Shown here: one piece after another, positions 50,642 through 62,620 of the stretch
Numbering within the stretch: position 1 is the first letter of the stretch
Layout: every line of letters begins with the position of its first letter
Assembly: GCA_007922225.1 (NCBI GenBank)
Contig: ML679963.1
Location: forward strand, 5,672,837-5,736,836
Source: Emydura subglobosa
Taxonomy: Eukaryota; Chordata; Testudines; Chelidae
Reading direction: 5' to 3'
Length of the DNA stretch: 64,000 nt
The notes under the pieces: model-generated
Database searches by the model: none
What the model saw: only the letters and a program-made list of their open reading frames with translations
Told to the model about the DNA's origin: nothing
Position numbers and translations under genes: made by a program

Positions 50642-52489
50642 AGCCTTCAAGTTTTTGACAAGCCTACTTATTTTTGAGAAAGCAAAATATCTTCTTGAAT
50701 TTAATATATACTACATTATTACATTATATAATTTGTAGAAGTTATTTCTTCATGTACATTAGGTTGGACCTCCAGCACTATCTCTTGAACAGATGACAAA
50801 GAAAACTTAATCTTTTACTCATAACAAGAATTAAAAAGTTTCAGAAAAGTAAAAACCACAAGTCATGAATAAACTTCATGATGTATTTGAATATGAGGCT
50901 CTAACTATAAATGCCATTTCTAATCCTATTACTAGAACCATCACCTTGCTAAGGAAAAAATGATACTTGGGGTAAACGACTACAAGATATTAACCTAGGG
51001 TCAATTCTATAATAATGATTGAATCAATGATTACAAAAATTGCAGTGGTTTAAAAACCTGTTTTCTCGATTTTCCTTTACTGAAACTGTGGAGGCCTTTT
51101 GGACGTGACTTTTAAAAACAAATTCCTGTCTGCAATATGTATAACTTAAAAATCCCATAGCAATTTTCCTACGAGTGGGAGATGCTTTAGTTTCCTTGAC
51201 CAAAATTTTCCCTGCTCTCCACTGTTGCACAGCATTGTATACACTCTTTGTCAGCATAACTGACTCAGTTTGTCACGTGCTTTGAATGCTACATAAATAT
51301 AACATAATTAATGCTAGAGTTGGTATATTAGTATGATTGTGAACATATACCTACTACTACCTTGTCACGGTGATGCACGTTAAAAAATTAATCTAGATGG
51401 TTATAAAAAATTACATGAGGAAAGGCCTACATCAGGTTTGCTAGCCATATGTCAGAATAAAGGTTATCTCCATTTCAAAACTGAACCAGACAAGATAATC
51501 CAAATGAAAAGGATAATTAGGAAAAAGAGGAGGAAAAAGAAACTTAAACAGATCTTAGTGTAGATACAATCTGGAAAAAGAAACCTTTACCTATTTCATA
51601 GCCTAATATCATTCTTGATTTTTGGAGCACTGCTCTTTAAGAGATAAAAAGAAGTGTTCTTTGTTTTTATATCTGCCCTTACACACAAACATGCAGCATG
51701 CACACCAGTCAGGTGCCCAAAGATGAATGCATGTCCACAAAATGGCACAGTACTTTAGAATTTTTTATTTAAATTAAAAACTACTGAAAAATCTTACATT
51801 AATATTATTTTTTAAAAAGTATCCATCATATAGACTGAAAAATATTAAAGGGGCTCAAGTCTAAAATTGTTCCTATTATGTGAGAGGAGGTTGAGAACAA
51901 ACAATATCTGCAATCACACACCTCGAGGAGTATTTTAGATTAATAAATATATTGAAAAATAATTTCAAAATAGAAGGATAAGAGTCTCTGGAGTGTTCTA
52001 TAAAATTTAACGTATCCAGCAGTTTTCTATCTTATGAAGAAAGCAGCATCTGAGGTTAAAAACAGAAGTTAAAATACAAGTTCTTCAGAATTATGGAGGA
52101 GAAAAACAAATCAAAAGCATTTAGAAAAGAGACCCATATTTTTAGACCAAAATCTAGCACTGAAAAAGAGTCCATAGAACAAAGAAGCACTATTGTGCAT
52201 CTCTAGTATTCACAGTTAACAAACATTGAACACAGTTATGCTTATATATTTTTTAAAACAACCTGGTATCTTGGCTATCTTATGTCATTGTCAGATCATC
52301 AAAGTAGCAAAAAAAAATGTATGGGAAATAGACCAAGTCAAGACTGGAACATGGAACAAACAGTGATGTTAGTAAAAACCAAACTACTCTGAAATAGTAA
52401 CTTATTTTAACTAAGTTTCTAACAAATGGAAAGTTGATATACCAGTGTGTAACAAAGATTCAAGTAAAACTTGTAAAGAAAAAATATCA

Positions 52490-52678
<189 letters not shown>

Positions 52679-54399
52679 TTACCTCCCTCCTCTCATACCT
52701 AATTCACCAGAATATCATTTCCTAAACTTTGCCATGCCTTCCAAATAGCAAAATTGAATCCAATTTGCAGAGTTTTGAGGGGTTCTTGTGTGTTTGGTGC
52801 TACAGGAGGGTCATAGGATGCCTTAATAGTTGTTGAAACCATGAAGGGATCTGCAGTTAAATACCATATAGATATTTAGGGTGTAAACATGTCTGCACCA
52901 ATACAATCGCATCTACGCTAGGGGTTTGCACTGATTTAACTACTTTAAAAAAATTTTAACAAAAAAACTGATTTAGTTATATCAGTGCAAAAATGATGTC
53001 TTAGGCCCCCCTGCATGAGCTGTAGCTTTTCTTTGGAGCTAGGTAGGGATTCAAATAAATAAGAGGCAAAAAGGCATTCCCACTGGAAATAAATTTCATG
53101 GGAAATATTTTTCCCTCCTCTTCCTTGGTAATTTCCATATGTGCTCAGCAAACTTCAATATTTCATACACTAAGTTATGTTCTGGTTTACCCAAGAGCTG
53201 AGACGGCAAGCTGAAATCAAAATATTTCCTTTCTATGCAAGCATCCTCAAACCCAACTCTCGTCCCCCCAAGAAATCAATTTTATATACCTTTCCTCTAC
53301 AGAAGACATTTTAGATATTTAAAAATTTAAAAATAATTGACCAATCATTGACCAATTATAGTAACAGAGGTCCTTTACATCAAGATATGCATCTTTTACA
53401 TTAGGCTATGTAAAATACTGTAGTGAGATACAATCTTGATAACTACACTGTACACTTTTCAGGAAAAACAAGTCCTCAATTTGGCCACTGATTAACACAC
53501 AGTTTGTTCTAAACATTGTATATTCTATAATAAGAGGCAAAATAATCTCTGTTTAAAGCCAATATTCGATTCTTTTAAAGGGTCAAAGAACCTGAGATAT
53601 TAGTGCACTATATATTCAATAGGTGTTAAAATTATTTCAAAAATAGGGAGTCAAAGTAATTGTTAGTCACTAATAGAAATCTTGAAAAGATTAAATCAGA
53701 AGTAGTTAAGAAGAATTTCCAGACTTCCTGTAAATGGTTGGTCACAATGTATTTTCATAACTGCTTGGTAATGGATCCGATATGGAATGTCAAACTTCAG
53801 GAAAATGGCAAACATTATGAAACTCGTTTCCAAATAACTAAAAACTTAAAACAGATGTAAATGAAGCTAAAAATTTAACCAACATGTTCGCTTACTATTT
53901 TTGGAAGGGAGTTTGCCAAACAAGCATTTTACAATATCAGAAATGCATACAATTTGAAAGAAAGACCTCATAACTTGTTAAGTATTAAACCATAAATCTA
54001 ACCCAACCTTTTTAAAATGTCTTTTTATATTTCTTCAATTACTTGCTGCAGTTTAGTTGACAAGTTGGAAAAATAAAAATCCAAGATTTGAGCAACATAT
54101 CATGAACAGTGACTCCAACGCATACTTTGTTGCAACTTCTTATCTATAGCGCATTACCATTGCTATAGATAATATATGTCAAACTGCTGCTTATTCCCTT
54201 GATGTATCTATTTGTTATTAAGACTATACGCAAAAGCTATGCTTATTATAGAAGCACCCCACCTTTTTATAATTAAATATTGAACACTAACACCCTTATT
54301 TCACTTTTCCACTTACTGTCATTATTCAACTTAAAATTATGTTCAGGACAGTACAAAAATTGTGAAATATTTGTCTACATTTCTTCCCAGGGACATGGG

Positions 54400-54515
54400 G
54401 CCTATTCCAGTTTCACACTGAACAAGTCAGGAGTAATACCAATTAAGTGATTAGAATTATTCCTGATACGGAAGGCTATAAAATTGATGCAAGAAAAATG
54501 AGACTCAGACCCTTA
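54400..54515. mobile_element. Degraded palindromic MITE
   Basis: AAGTCAGGAGTAATACCAAT on the left is mirrored by AATTATTCCTGATACGG on the right. This is the family with CAGGAGTAACTCCATTGA arms; the outer TTTCACACTGAA and TGAGACTCAGACCCT also fit. Confidence 0.55.
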
Positions 54516-54660
54516 ATCTATCCTGCTCTTATTTTATTAGGTAGGTTATCAGCATCACAGATTCTGCTTTGCCATTTGGTAGCAGTGTCTGTACAGTATA
54601 TAAAATTTTAATTATTCTACTTTTTTCAGAATAATTTCAGTTTTAACAAATTAGTAATTT

Positions 54661-54790
54661 GATCACAGATAGTGTGCTGCTTCCCCTACATCAGGAGGCA
54701 TGGTCCCTGCCCCAAACAGCTTGCAAACCAAGTCACAAATGATAGGATGATGTGCAAAAGTAAAACCACTGAAGCCATCTTCCCCATCAC
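54661..54790 (-). mobile_element. L3-like 3' end fragment
   Basis: CATGGTCCCTGCCCCAAACA and GCTTGCAAACCAAGTCACAA are the complement of the L3 3' region. Confidence 0.45.
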
Positions 54791-55431
54791 TCCCTCCACA
54801 GAGTTAATTCTTTAATATGTCATGACTTTTCTTGGTTTGGGGGAGGAAAGAGGGAGAGAAAACAAGGGTGCCTGTCCCAAGCATAATAGGCAACATGGAA
54901 GAAGGCACGAGTGATTCATGGGGAGTGGTTAGGACAGAAGCTTGGCGACAGTAAAAAGTGAGAGGGGGAGTAAGAGGAGATGAAAGCAGAGATGAAGGCA
55001 GGAGCAGGTTTTGTATCTGTGGGAACACACCAGTTCTATAAAAAGGAAAAAATGGGAAAGTATAAGACTTCAAAACTATTATTACTGGCAGTTAAAGGTT
55101 ATTTTTCCAAAACCATGAAAGAGTGGTTCACATATGTGTATGCACACAAATGACTACAAATGAAACAAAAAGGAAAGAACTAACATAACAAAAGTATGGA
55201 AGAAGTGATTCACATATTATAATAACCCAATTCAGGTCACCTCGTGCTACTTTTTAAGCATGCCAGCACATCAGCTCTAGCGCCAATCTACTTCAAACAA
55301 AGTAAGAGGCCCAACAGTAAAAAACAGTTAAAGAGGCCAAACTCACTTCACTGTGTTTCTGCTCTCAGATAAAGCGAATTTAAGAAAGCATAGTATTTGG
55401 TCTAGGATGCTGAAGAGATGGTAAAACTTAA

Positions 55432-55540
55432 GGCTGGGATTTTCAAAGATGCTTAAGGGAATTAGGTGCCCAACTGCCACTGAAACTCATTAGTGACAGG
55501 GCACCTAACTCCATTAGGCTTCCTCAAAAATCACAGACCA
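55432..55540. mobile_element. Palindromic MITE with clear TIRs
   Basis: GGCTGGGATTTTCAAAGATG and ATTAGGTGCCCAACTGCCAC on the left mirror GGGCACCTAACTCCATTAGG and CTCAAAAATCACAGACC on the right. The best-preserved copy in the window of the sauropsid GGCTGGGATTTTCAAA-ended family. Confidence 0.7.
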
Positions 55541-55554
55541 TGTTCCTTATGGCT

Positions 55555-55755
55555 ACAATGCTTTTCTTCTTCAATAAACAAGTATTTTTTATTTATTAGT
55601 CCTCCACACCTATAATTCCCATTTTACTGACTGGGGAAACTAAGCCAAAAGGAAGGTTAAGTGAACTGCTCAAAAGTACAGAGTCAGTGGCACAGCCAAC
55701 ATTAGAACTCAGACATCAGCAGCTCCCCACATCCCTACAGCATGTCCTTCTCTCC
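55555..55755 (-). mobile_element. MIR/CORE-like SINE
   Basis: CCCATTTTACTGACTGGGGA then AACTAAGCC, GGTTAAGTGAACTGCTCAAA and GTCAGTGGCACAGCCAACAT are the complement of the SINE body. It begins within 20 bp of the MITE at 55432-55540. Confidence 0.7.
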
Positions 55756-56439
55756 TACTTTAAGCAGGATTTACTTAAAGATAGGAAGAAGATTTTATAA
55801 TCTTAATACATGCATTTTCAGCATCACAATCTTTAGATAAATATGTTCCACTGTGCGCTTCACATTCTTGGCAGGTGACATGTTGCTCAACTAATTTTGT
55901 GGGAGAAAACAAAAAACAAAAAATCTAGTGGTAGGCTATAAAATGTTCTGCCACCTTCCTGTAGATTTTGTCATGACATTACAAATTAATTACAATTTAG
56001 TCATTTTATTTAGTCAAATATTAGTCTTATTTTATTTGAAATTAAGTCTCTCTAAAAATTGGCAAAAAGACAACATATTTTGTGGCACAAGAATTAGATA
56101 CAATGGCAACACTTTTAAAGTATCACATCTCTATAAAATAAAATAATCTTTAGCTCTCATCGTTGTTTTCATCCTTACAATCTTTACAAAGTGCTTTACA
56201 AAGTAAGATGTAGCACAAGGTGAAGGATTTTGTTATGTACTAAAGAACAGTAAAATCCCGGGTTGTTCTTAGGTTTGTTTGGAGGGGGGAACCTCCATGG
56301 TCTCTTTTGCAGTTTAAAACTTATCTATTAATTAATAGAATAAACAGGTTTCAAAACAGATTAGGCCCACCCAACACCACCTTTTCTAATTTTTTGTGAT
56401 TTTTGTTCATAAAAGGTCCTCAAGTTAACAGCTCTGGAG

Positions 56440-56790
56440 ACTGATGTCCTTTATTTATCCACCGAACAAGTACAGCTTTATCACCATTGCCTTGCTAATG
56501 TGTCCCAATCCTGACCAGAAAGCACCATCTCCAGAGGAGAGAGACAGTTGTATGATCTCCCTGCCAATACAGTCCTTATCTCATTGATGAGTCTGCCAAC
56601 AAAGAGAGCCAAAGTTTTCTGAGTTGGACACCTGTCTTGGGAAAAACAACCACACGTGAAGCCATACAGTTACTGAATGGCTAACAACTTTGTCACCACC
56701 AATCTGGACTAGCTGTCAGCTGGCAACCAGAAGGTGAAAGGCTGAACATCCCATTACCAATCCCCTGAACAACCCAATCTTCCAAAGACA
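56440..56790. repeat. Unclassified repeat candidate
   Basis: AAAGCACCATCTCCAGAGGA, GTATGATCTCCCTGCCAATA and CAACCAGAAGGTGAAAGGCT look like a dispersed sauropsid repeat I have met before but cannot name. Confidence 0.35.
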
Positions 56791-57990
56791 GACAAAATAT
56801 AAACAAACATTAATTCTTCAAAAAGCACCTGCAGAGAAGCATGCTTGTAGCTGCCATTTTGGATTTGCTCCAGCTAAGCAGTGAGTCCCAGTGGCAGCTT
56901 TCAAGCTCTTAAAAGTTTTTTTTCCCATTCCAAAAGCAAATAACATTTCCAAAACAGGTTTTAAGAATTGAAAATGAACCTTTAAAAGCAGCCTCAGGTA
57001 CTCTTTCTATAGAAAGGGTGAATCCAAAATGACGGCCACAAGCTGGTGTGGTGGGACTTTGCAGCTTCCACAGTCCAAGGAGTCAAGACACAGGTTGGTT
57101 GTATTTTTATAGCCTCAGATCTAGATGCAACATTGCAAGCAAAGAATCCATCAAACTTGAGTTCAATTCCCTCTGGTTCTTTTCTCCTCATATGAGAGCA
57201 GATTGAGGAAGGAGTGAAACCATCCCCTCTTCCCTTAGACATTTTGGGTCACTACTTTATAAATACGGCAGGCAGATCGAGGCTCAATCTGGACCATTGC
57301 TTAACTTTTGATGACAGACTTCTGTTTTTTAGGGCATACTAACTGGAAATCATAACAAACCAAAAGATTTGTTTACATTGTAAGGAAGATAATATTTTCC
57401 AACCACAGAAAATAGATTTCAGACAGTAAAAAAAAATAAAAACAAATCAAATATACACCAAACGAAAAGAAGGAAAAAGTAAGTTAGAAATTTGACACTT
57501 AAAAATAAAAATGCTAATTGTTAGTATATAACAACAGCACTATCACACAAATGCATAGTGAAGTTGTTAGGTAAGATATAAAAAATCTGCCTTTTGGTTT
57601 TGAATATCGTTTTGAACTATGATACCATTGTATGAAAGTGAATCTCAGTCATCTTCAAGAAACCTAAATGATTATTGATATCCCTATGAACTATCTGAAA
57701 TGATACAGTTCAAGTAAAGGAATACTACCAGACAAGGTATTTGGAGAGGAAAAAAAGCCAGGATTTTAGTGCTTAAATTCAAAGGTATAGTGTTTATAAA
57801 AAACAAAAAACAAATTACTTATGCAAAAGCATGAGAACAGAAAGTGAAACTGCTAGAAATTGACTATTCAACTTTTCTTGTGTAAGTGGACAAATAAGAA
57901 AAAGTGAACACTCAGTGTTAACAATTCAAAGTAAAATCAGATTAGTAAAATTCTTTGTTTTAATAAACAGAGCCATTAGTAGTAACATGA

Positions 57991-58490
57991 GGTACTTCTG
58001 CACTGCATACACCTTACAGTGGTGTATAGGATAAGTATAGCTGCACACCGCAGCTAAATGCAGGCTGTACTCAGATTGTGGTGTGTAGCTATACGCAGCA
58101 GTGGAAGGCTCTGACGGGGAACAGCAGCGGAGAGCTGACAGAAGCTTTCCTTGCTGCTCCCCCCACACTAGAACCTTTCCCTACTGCCGGAGCCATTCAC
58201 CGCGGCGGAGAAAGGCTCCGGCAGCTCCATGCAGCAGGGAGAGGCTCCAATAATGGGGAGGCAGCAGGACACAACACTACTAAAAACAGGAGCAGGAGTA
58301 GATGGGGAGGCACTGCGAGGGTGTGTCAAGGATGCATGCAGGGTATACACCCTAGGGCTTCAGGCATGGCTTTATTTTACTTGCCTAAACAGTGCCTCTC
58401 TATCTACACTGCTATTTATACCTATGCTCGGGGGCATGCAGCATGTGTACGGTATATGCCCCATAAGGTATATGCAGTGTACATATATCC
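57991..58490. mobile_element. GC-rich TIR element
   Basis: Ends GGTACTTCTGCACTGCATAC (57991) and GTATATGCAGTGTACATATA then TCC (58490) are inverted repeats sharing ACTGCATAYACC. The interior is GC-rich, with repeated GGCTCCGG/CCGGAGCC motifs that can pair. Long ORFs on both strands (up to 173 codons) are a by-product of the composition; no transposase motif. Confidence 0.6.
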
Positions 58491-58848
58491 ACAGGCCATT
58501 TGTTTTCTTAAAATGAGACTGCCTCCCTATCCGCCCCATCAGACACATCCCTTTGAACAAGCAGAGATTCTTCCTCGGTCCATTAACAGCTCTGCATGAG
58601 AGCCTGTGAGGACAGGCGATATAAATCTAGGTGTACTATATATAATAGCTGTTTGCAACAGACAGTAGGAGTAAGGCTACCCTTCTCATCCTCCCCATTT
58701 GGTAAAAACATTCTGTATGCCTATGTGTGTGTGCTCCCTTTGCCTAGGGAACAGAACAGTGGAGATGTCTAAAAAACACAATATAAAACTCTACCCTGAT
58801 GGTTGAATGAAGTGTTAAAATTGCAACCACCATGGAAAACTGAGGACA

Positions 58849-59153
58849 TTAAGGCTATGTCTACACTACAGACCTTACAGCAGCACAGCTGTACCACTGC
58901 AGCTGTACCACTGCAAGGTCTCCCGTGTAGTCGCTCTATGCCTATGGGACACAGCTCTCCCACTGGCATAATTAAACCACGCCCACTGAGCGGTGGTTGC
59001 TATGTTGGCAGGAGAGCGTCTCCCGCCAACATACTGCTGTCCACACTGGTGCTTTTGTCAGTGAAACTTATGTCCGTCAGGGGTGTGTGTTTTTCACACC
59101 CCTGACTAACCAAAGTTTTACTGACAAAACTGATAGTGTAGATATAGCCTTAA
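58849..59153. mobile_element. TIR element flanked by TTAA
   Basis: GGCTATGTCTACACTACAGA at 58853 is mirrored by TGATAGTGTAGATATAGCC ending 59149. TTAA lies on both sides (58849-58852 and 59150-59153). The interior contains a second inverted pair, AGGGGTGTGTG / CACACCCCT. The TTAA flanks are like piggyBac target sites, but could also be a TTA/TAA Harbinger-type site; no transposase. Confidence 0.75.
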
Positions 59154-59699
59154 TAAAATACAAGTGTAGTTATGGCAACCTGCTAATGCATTTGTTCACA
59201 GATGTCACACTTATAATGGCAGTGTTGATGCATGTGCAAACTTTCCATCCAGTTGATAATATCAACAGCTCAGGCTGAAAGAATGGGAGGGAGCCTCCCT
59301 CAGCCACTACCAGGAACTCCTACATTCATCATCAAGTTGGATGAATGGCTACTTAACTCCAAAGGTGGCTTGGGAGCCTAATGCCATCTTAAGAGGTTCA
59401 GATGGGGCATGGTTCACTGCACCAAGGACAGACCATGCCTGGGGCATCCAGAGCAGCCCACTGTGCATCTGCGATGCTGTGTAGGATACGCCACACGTGC
59501 TGGATGATTGCTCTCTCCACGGTGGGCTCCCTGAAGATCTTCTCAAGCTGAGCAATGCTGATTCAGAGGCCATTGATTGGCTCAAGACCATTTCGCTTTT
59601 GTTATGCTGTACCTTGCCCATATATAATTGCCTATATACATACATATTATATATAGCTTTTCTGTCCAAGGCTCTGAAAGCAAGTAATCACTAATGAAA

Positions 59700-59898
59700 T
59701 AAGGCTCACAACAAGCCTATGAACTAGGTAAGTACAGTTAACTAGATAAGTATTTCCCATTTTACATACAGGGAAATCAAGGCAGAGGGGTTCAGTAACT
59801 TGCCCATGGTCACAAAGTGGGTCTGTAGCAGACCCAGTAATAGAACTAATCTCTATCTCCAGATCTGTGCTTTAGCCATTAGACCTTGCTTCCCCTCC
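59700..59898 (-). mobile_element. MIR/CORE-like SINE, nearly full length
   Basis: Complement of the tRNA head at the right end (TGCTTTAGCCATTAGACCTT, giving AAGGTCTAATGGCTAAAGCA), with the body TTCCCATTTTACATACAGGG then AAATCAAGGC and AACTTGCCCATGGTCACAAA to the left. Confidence 0.75.
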
Positions 59899-60335
59899 TT
59901 TACATTGAAATATTTTTAAAAGTGATGCATACTCTCACCGAGGCTGCAGCGGTCTGGAGAATGCAATGCTCCTGTCTCCCACACATCATCCTAAATCTTT
60001 AAGCTCTTGTATCTTGCTGTAACAGGCTCAAAAGCTCCCTTCAATTGCAAAATATCTGTCCAATCCACTCTGTGGTAATGTACATCTAATCAGTAATTTG
60101 CTCCACTGCACTAACAGATTGTTCACATCCTCTGCTGTCTCTGTGGTAGGGTTAACATCAGCCTGAATACATGTTTGTAATTTGGGACAGTATTTCTTCA
60201 CCCCTGCCCTCACCACCCCAAAGAAAAGAAGCATATTTGGGGGGAGCAGGCAGGATAGGGGCAGAATGGTACTTTAGGCTCTGCTTTCTGGCTCTGCCTT
60301 CTATCCAAGGAGGGTTACATGGAATGCCCTTCAAA

Positions 60336-60578
60336 GATCTTGTCTTTACTGCTGAAACAGGTGTGTGTTTTACCTTGAGGTAACCAATATGTGCGAGCTA
60401 TCCTGAGGTAAAAACACAGTAAAGACCAGGCACTGCAATTTTACTCCAAAGTAAACTTATCACAGTCAACCAGTGGAAGGCTTGCCTCACAATAAAACTA
60501 AAGTGTCTTGGAATACCTTACGCATGTTAGTTATTCCGAGGTTAAAAAGGGTCCTTTTTTAGCAGTGAAGACAAGGCC
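60336..60578. mobile_element. MITE with 17-bp TIRs
   Basis: GATCTTGTCTTTACTGC (60336-60352) is mirrored by GCAGTGAAGACAAGGCC (60562-60578). Subterminal TTTTACCTTGAGGTAACC and ATTCCGAGGTTAAAAAGG also pair. Ends resemble those of 9303-9395. Confidence 0.7.
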
Positions 60579-62228
60579 AAAGCCTACTGATGCTACCACG
60601 CCATCAGCCAAAGAGTTTGCTGCAGGGGGGTGTGATGTTTACCTTTCCTTCCTCTCTCCAGCTGCTGAGTACATTATAAATCACACAATTTAATAACAAT
60701 AATTCAGCACAATTGGCTATGCAAGTTGTGTGTGTTAAAACAAAACCAGTACTCTTTTAAACCCTTACATAACTCAAACAGTTGCAGCATGAAAAGAAAA
60801 AAACCCTGGAGGAATGATTAGCCCAGTCCCTGTCCCTATGCCCACCTCTAAGTCTTCTGATGCTTTTAAAGGTCAGTGTCGCATTTTTCTAAGTGCCTAC
60901 TGCAAGCCTGCACCATGGTCTCCACACTGGTGATGACTGAGAAGAAAGCACCTCATTTGTAATTAGCTTCCTCCCTCATAAGTCATTGACACTTTTCCCA
61001 GCATTGACTAAACGTGGGGGAGGGAGGGGGAGAGAGAAGAACGGATGTGGTTTTCCCAACCACTAACATGTAGGGCTTTTGGAAAACTAAGGAAGGGAAA
61101 AGAATTCTCACACACAGGCGGACATCAACTACAGCAAATGCAGTAACTTGTTTTAACATATTTAAAATCTTAATATTTATTAACTGGTAAATATTGGTCC
61201 ATCATTTTACATTATGACAGTGAAAGAAAGGACAAGTCAGAGGATAGCATGCCATCCTTAACTTGCCTGACAATGATTCAGTATTCAAAGGGTCTCTGAT
61301 CAGTGGATGTAATCTATTGTGCAAGCTGCCATACCAATACAGTTTGAAGTAGCAGCATTGTACCACAACCATTACAACAACATTATTTAAACATATGTTA
61401 TGTTTGCTATTATGCAGATCCCTTGAACAGTCAATAAAATTCATGATTTATTAGGCTTTAATTTTCATAATTCTGTTTTAACTGAATAGGAAAGACTAAA
61501 TTAATGTCACTTTCTACTTCTAAAACCTCCTGTGTAGAATGAAAAAAGTTATCACCCACAAAAGCAGCCAAAATGCATTTCTGTGAATAGGAACAACTAT
61601 CTAAACCAGATTCTTGTAAACCACATTAAGCAGAAACCAATTCCAACTGCTTTCTGGTTCTGACATTGTGTTTGAAATAAGAGACAGGGGGCAAAGAGAA
61701 AACAAATTCCAAACACAACACAAAACCACAATGCACAATTACTAAATGGGAATTTGTAGTCATACTTCTGTAGAATTCCAGTTTTCTTCCCACTTGGAAA
61801 GGCGTATTTTAAAAACATTTTTAACCTTCCTACCCCCATTTCAAAACAAAGATCAAAGAAAACTAATTTGGACAGACACCTTCCACATTTTATGCAACAC
61901 AGATTTAGACATTACACTTCAGAACTCCAGCCGTTACTTCAGCACCCCGCAGTCCAAACATTATTTCAGTCCTTTGAAGCAGATTAAACGGTATCTTCTA
62001 TTTGCAAGTAACACTTCTCTAGTCAAAGATCTTACTCTAAGGAAATGTTAATGTAAAACCACTCAGACTGCAGAGACATACATACACTCCTGGAGGCAGA
62101 CTGCAAAGGTGTTTAGAAGTCAATGTAACACCATTATGGAGAGCGTCAGCTTAGTAGCTGTCATAAACACTTCATAATCACTCAGACGCAAACTGGATTG
62201 CCTGCAGCACATTATTTTATTATGTGCT

Positions 62229-62260
62229 GAATAAGGGTCCAACAGAATAAGGGTCCAACA
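62229..62260 (+). repeat. 16-bp tandem duplication
   Basis: GAATAAGGGTCCAACA occurs twice in direct succession without a mismatch. Confidence 0.95.
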
Positions 62261-62417
62261 GACTGAGGAAAGAAAGCACAGTGCTACAGATGACAGTCTC
62301 AGTGCATAGTTTTTCAAACGTTGGGACTGTTGCTTCTTAAAACTAAAAGGGCTTCTAAATAATAAAATATTACAGACATCTCTTTTCAGGTTTCTTGAGC
62401 TAGTGTGCTAAAAACAG

Positions 62418-62620
62418 TAGAGTGGACACTGCAGCACAGGCGGTGTCATGGGCTAGATGCTCAAGGACAAGCCAGCCTGACCCCTGAGCTCCTAGCCTAC
62501 ACCACCTCCCATACCACAAAGTCTACACTGCTATTTTAGCATGCTACCTAAAGCTGAGCTAGTACGCGTCTGTCTACCTGCTCTGGGAGCCACACCCCCA
62601 ATTGCAGTGTAGAAATGATG
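62418..62620. mobile_element. Probable TIR element of the CTACACTGC group
   Basis: GAGTGGACACTGCAGC at the left and AATTGCAGTGTAGAAATG at the right are roughly inverted. The interior TCATGGGCTAGATGCTCAAG and TGCTATTTTAGCATGCTACC is familiar from turtle MITEs. Confidence 0.45.

Noticed and set aside
58078..58599. 173-codon plus-strand ORF
   Set aside because: Fortuitous opening inside a GC-rich TIR element, with further ORFs in other frames over the same bases.
59349..59669. 106-codon minus-strand ORF
   Set aside because: Slightly transposase-like feel but no motif I could name; left unassigned.
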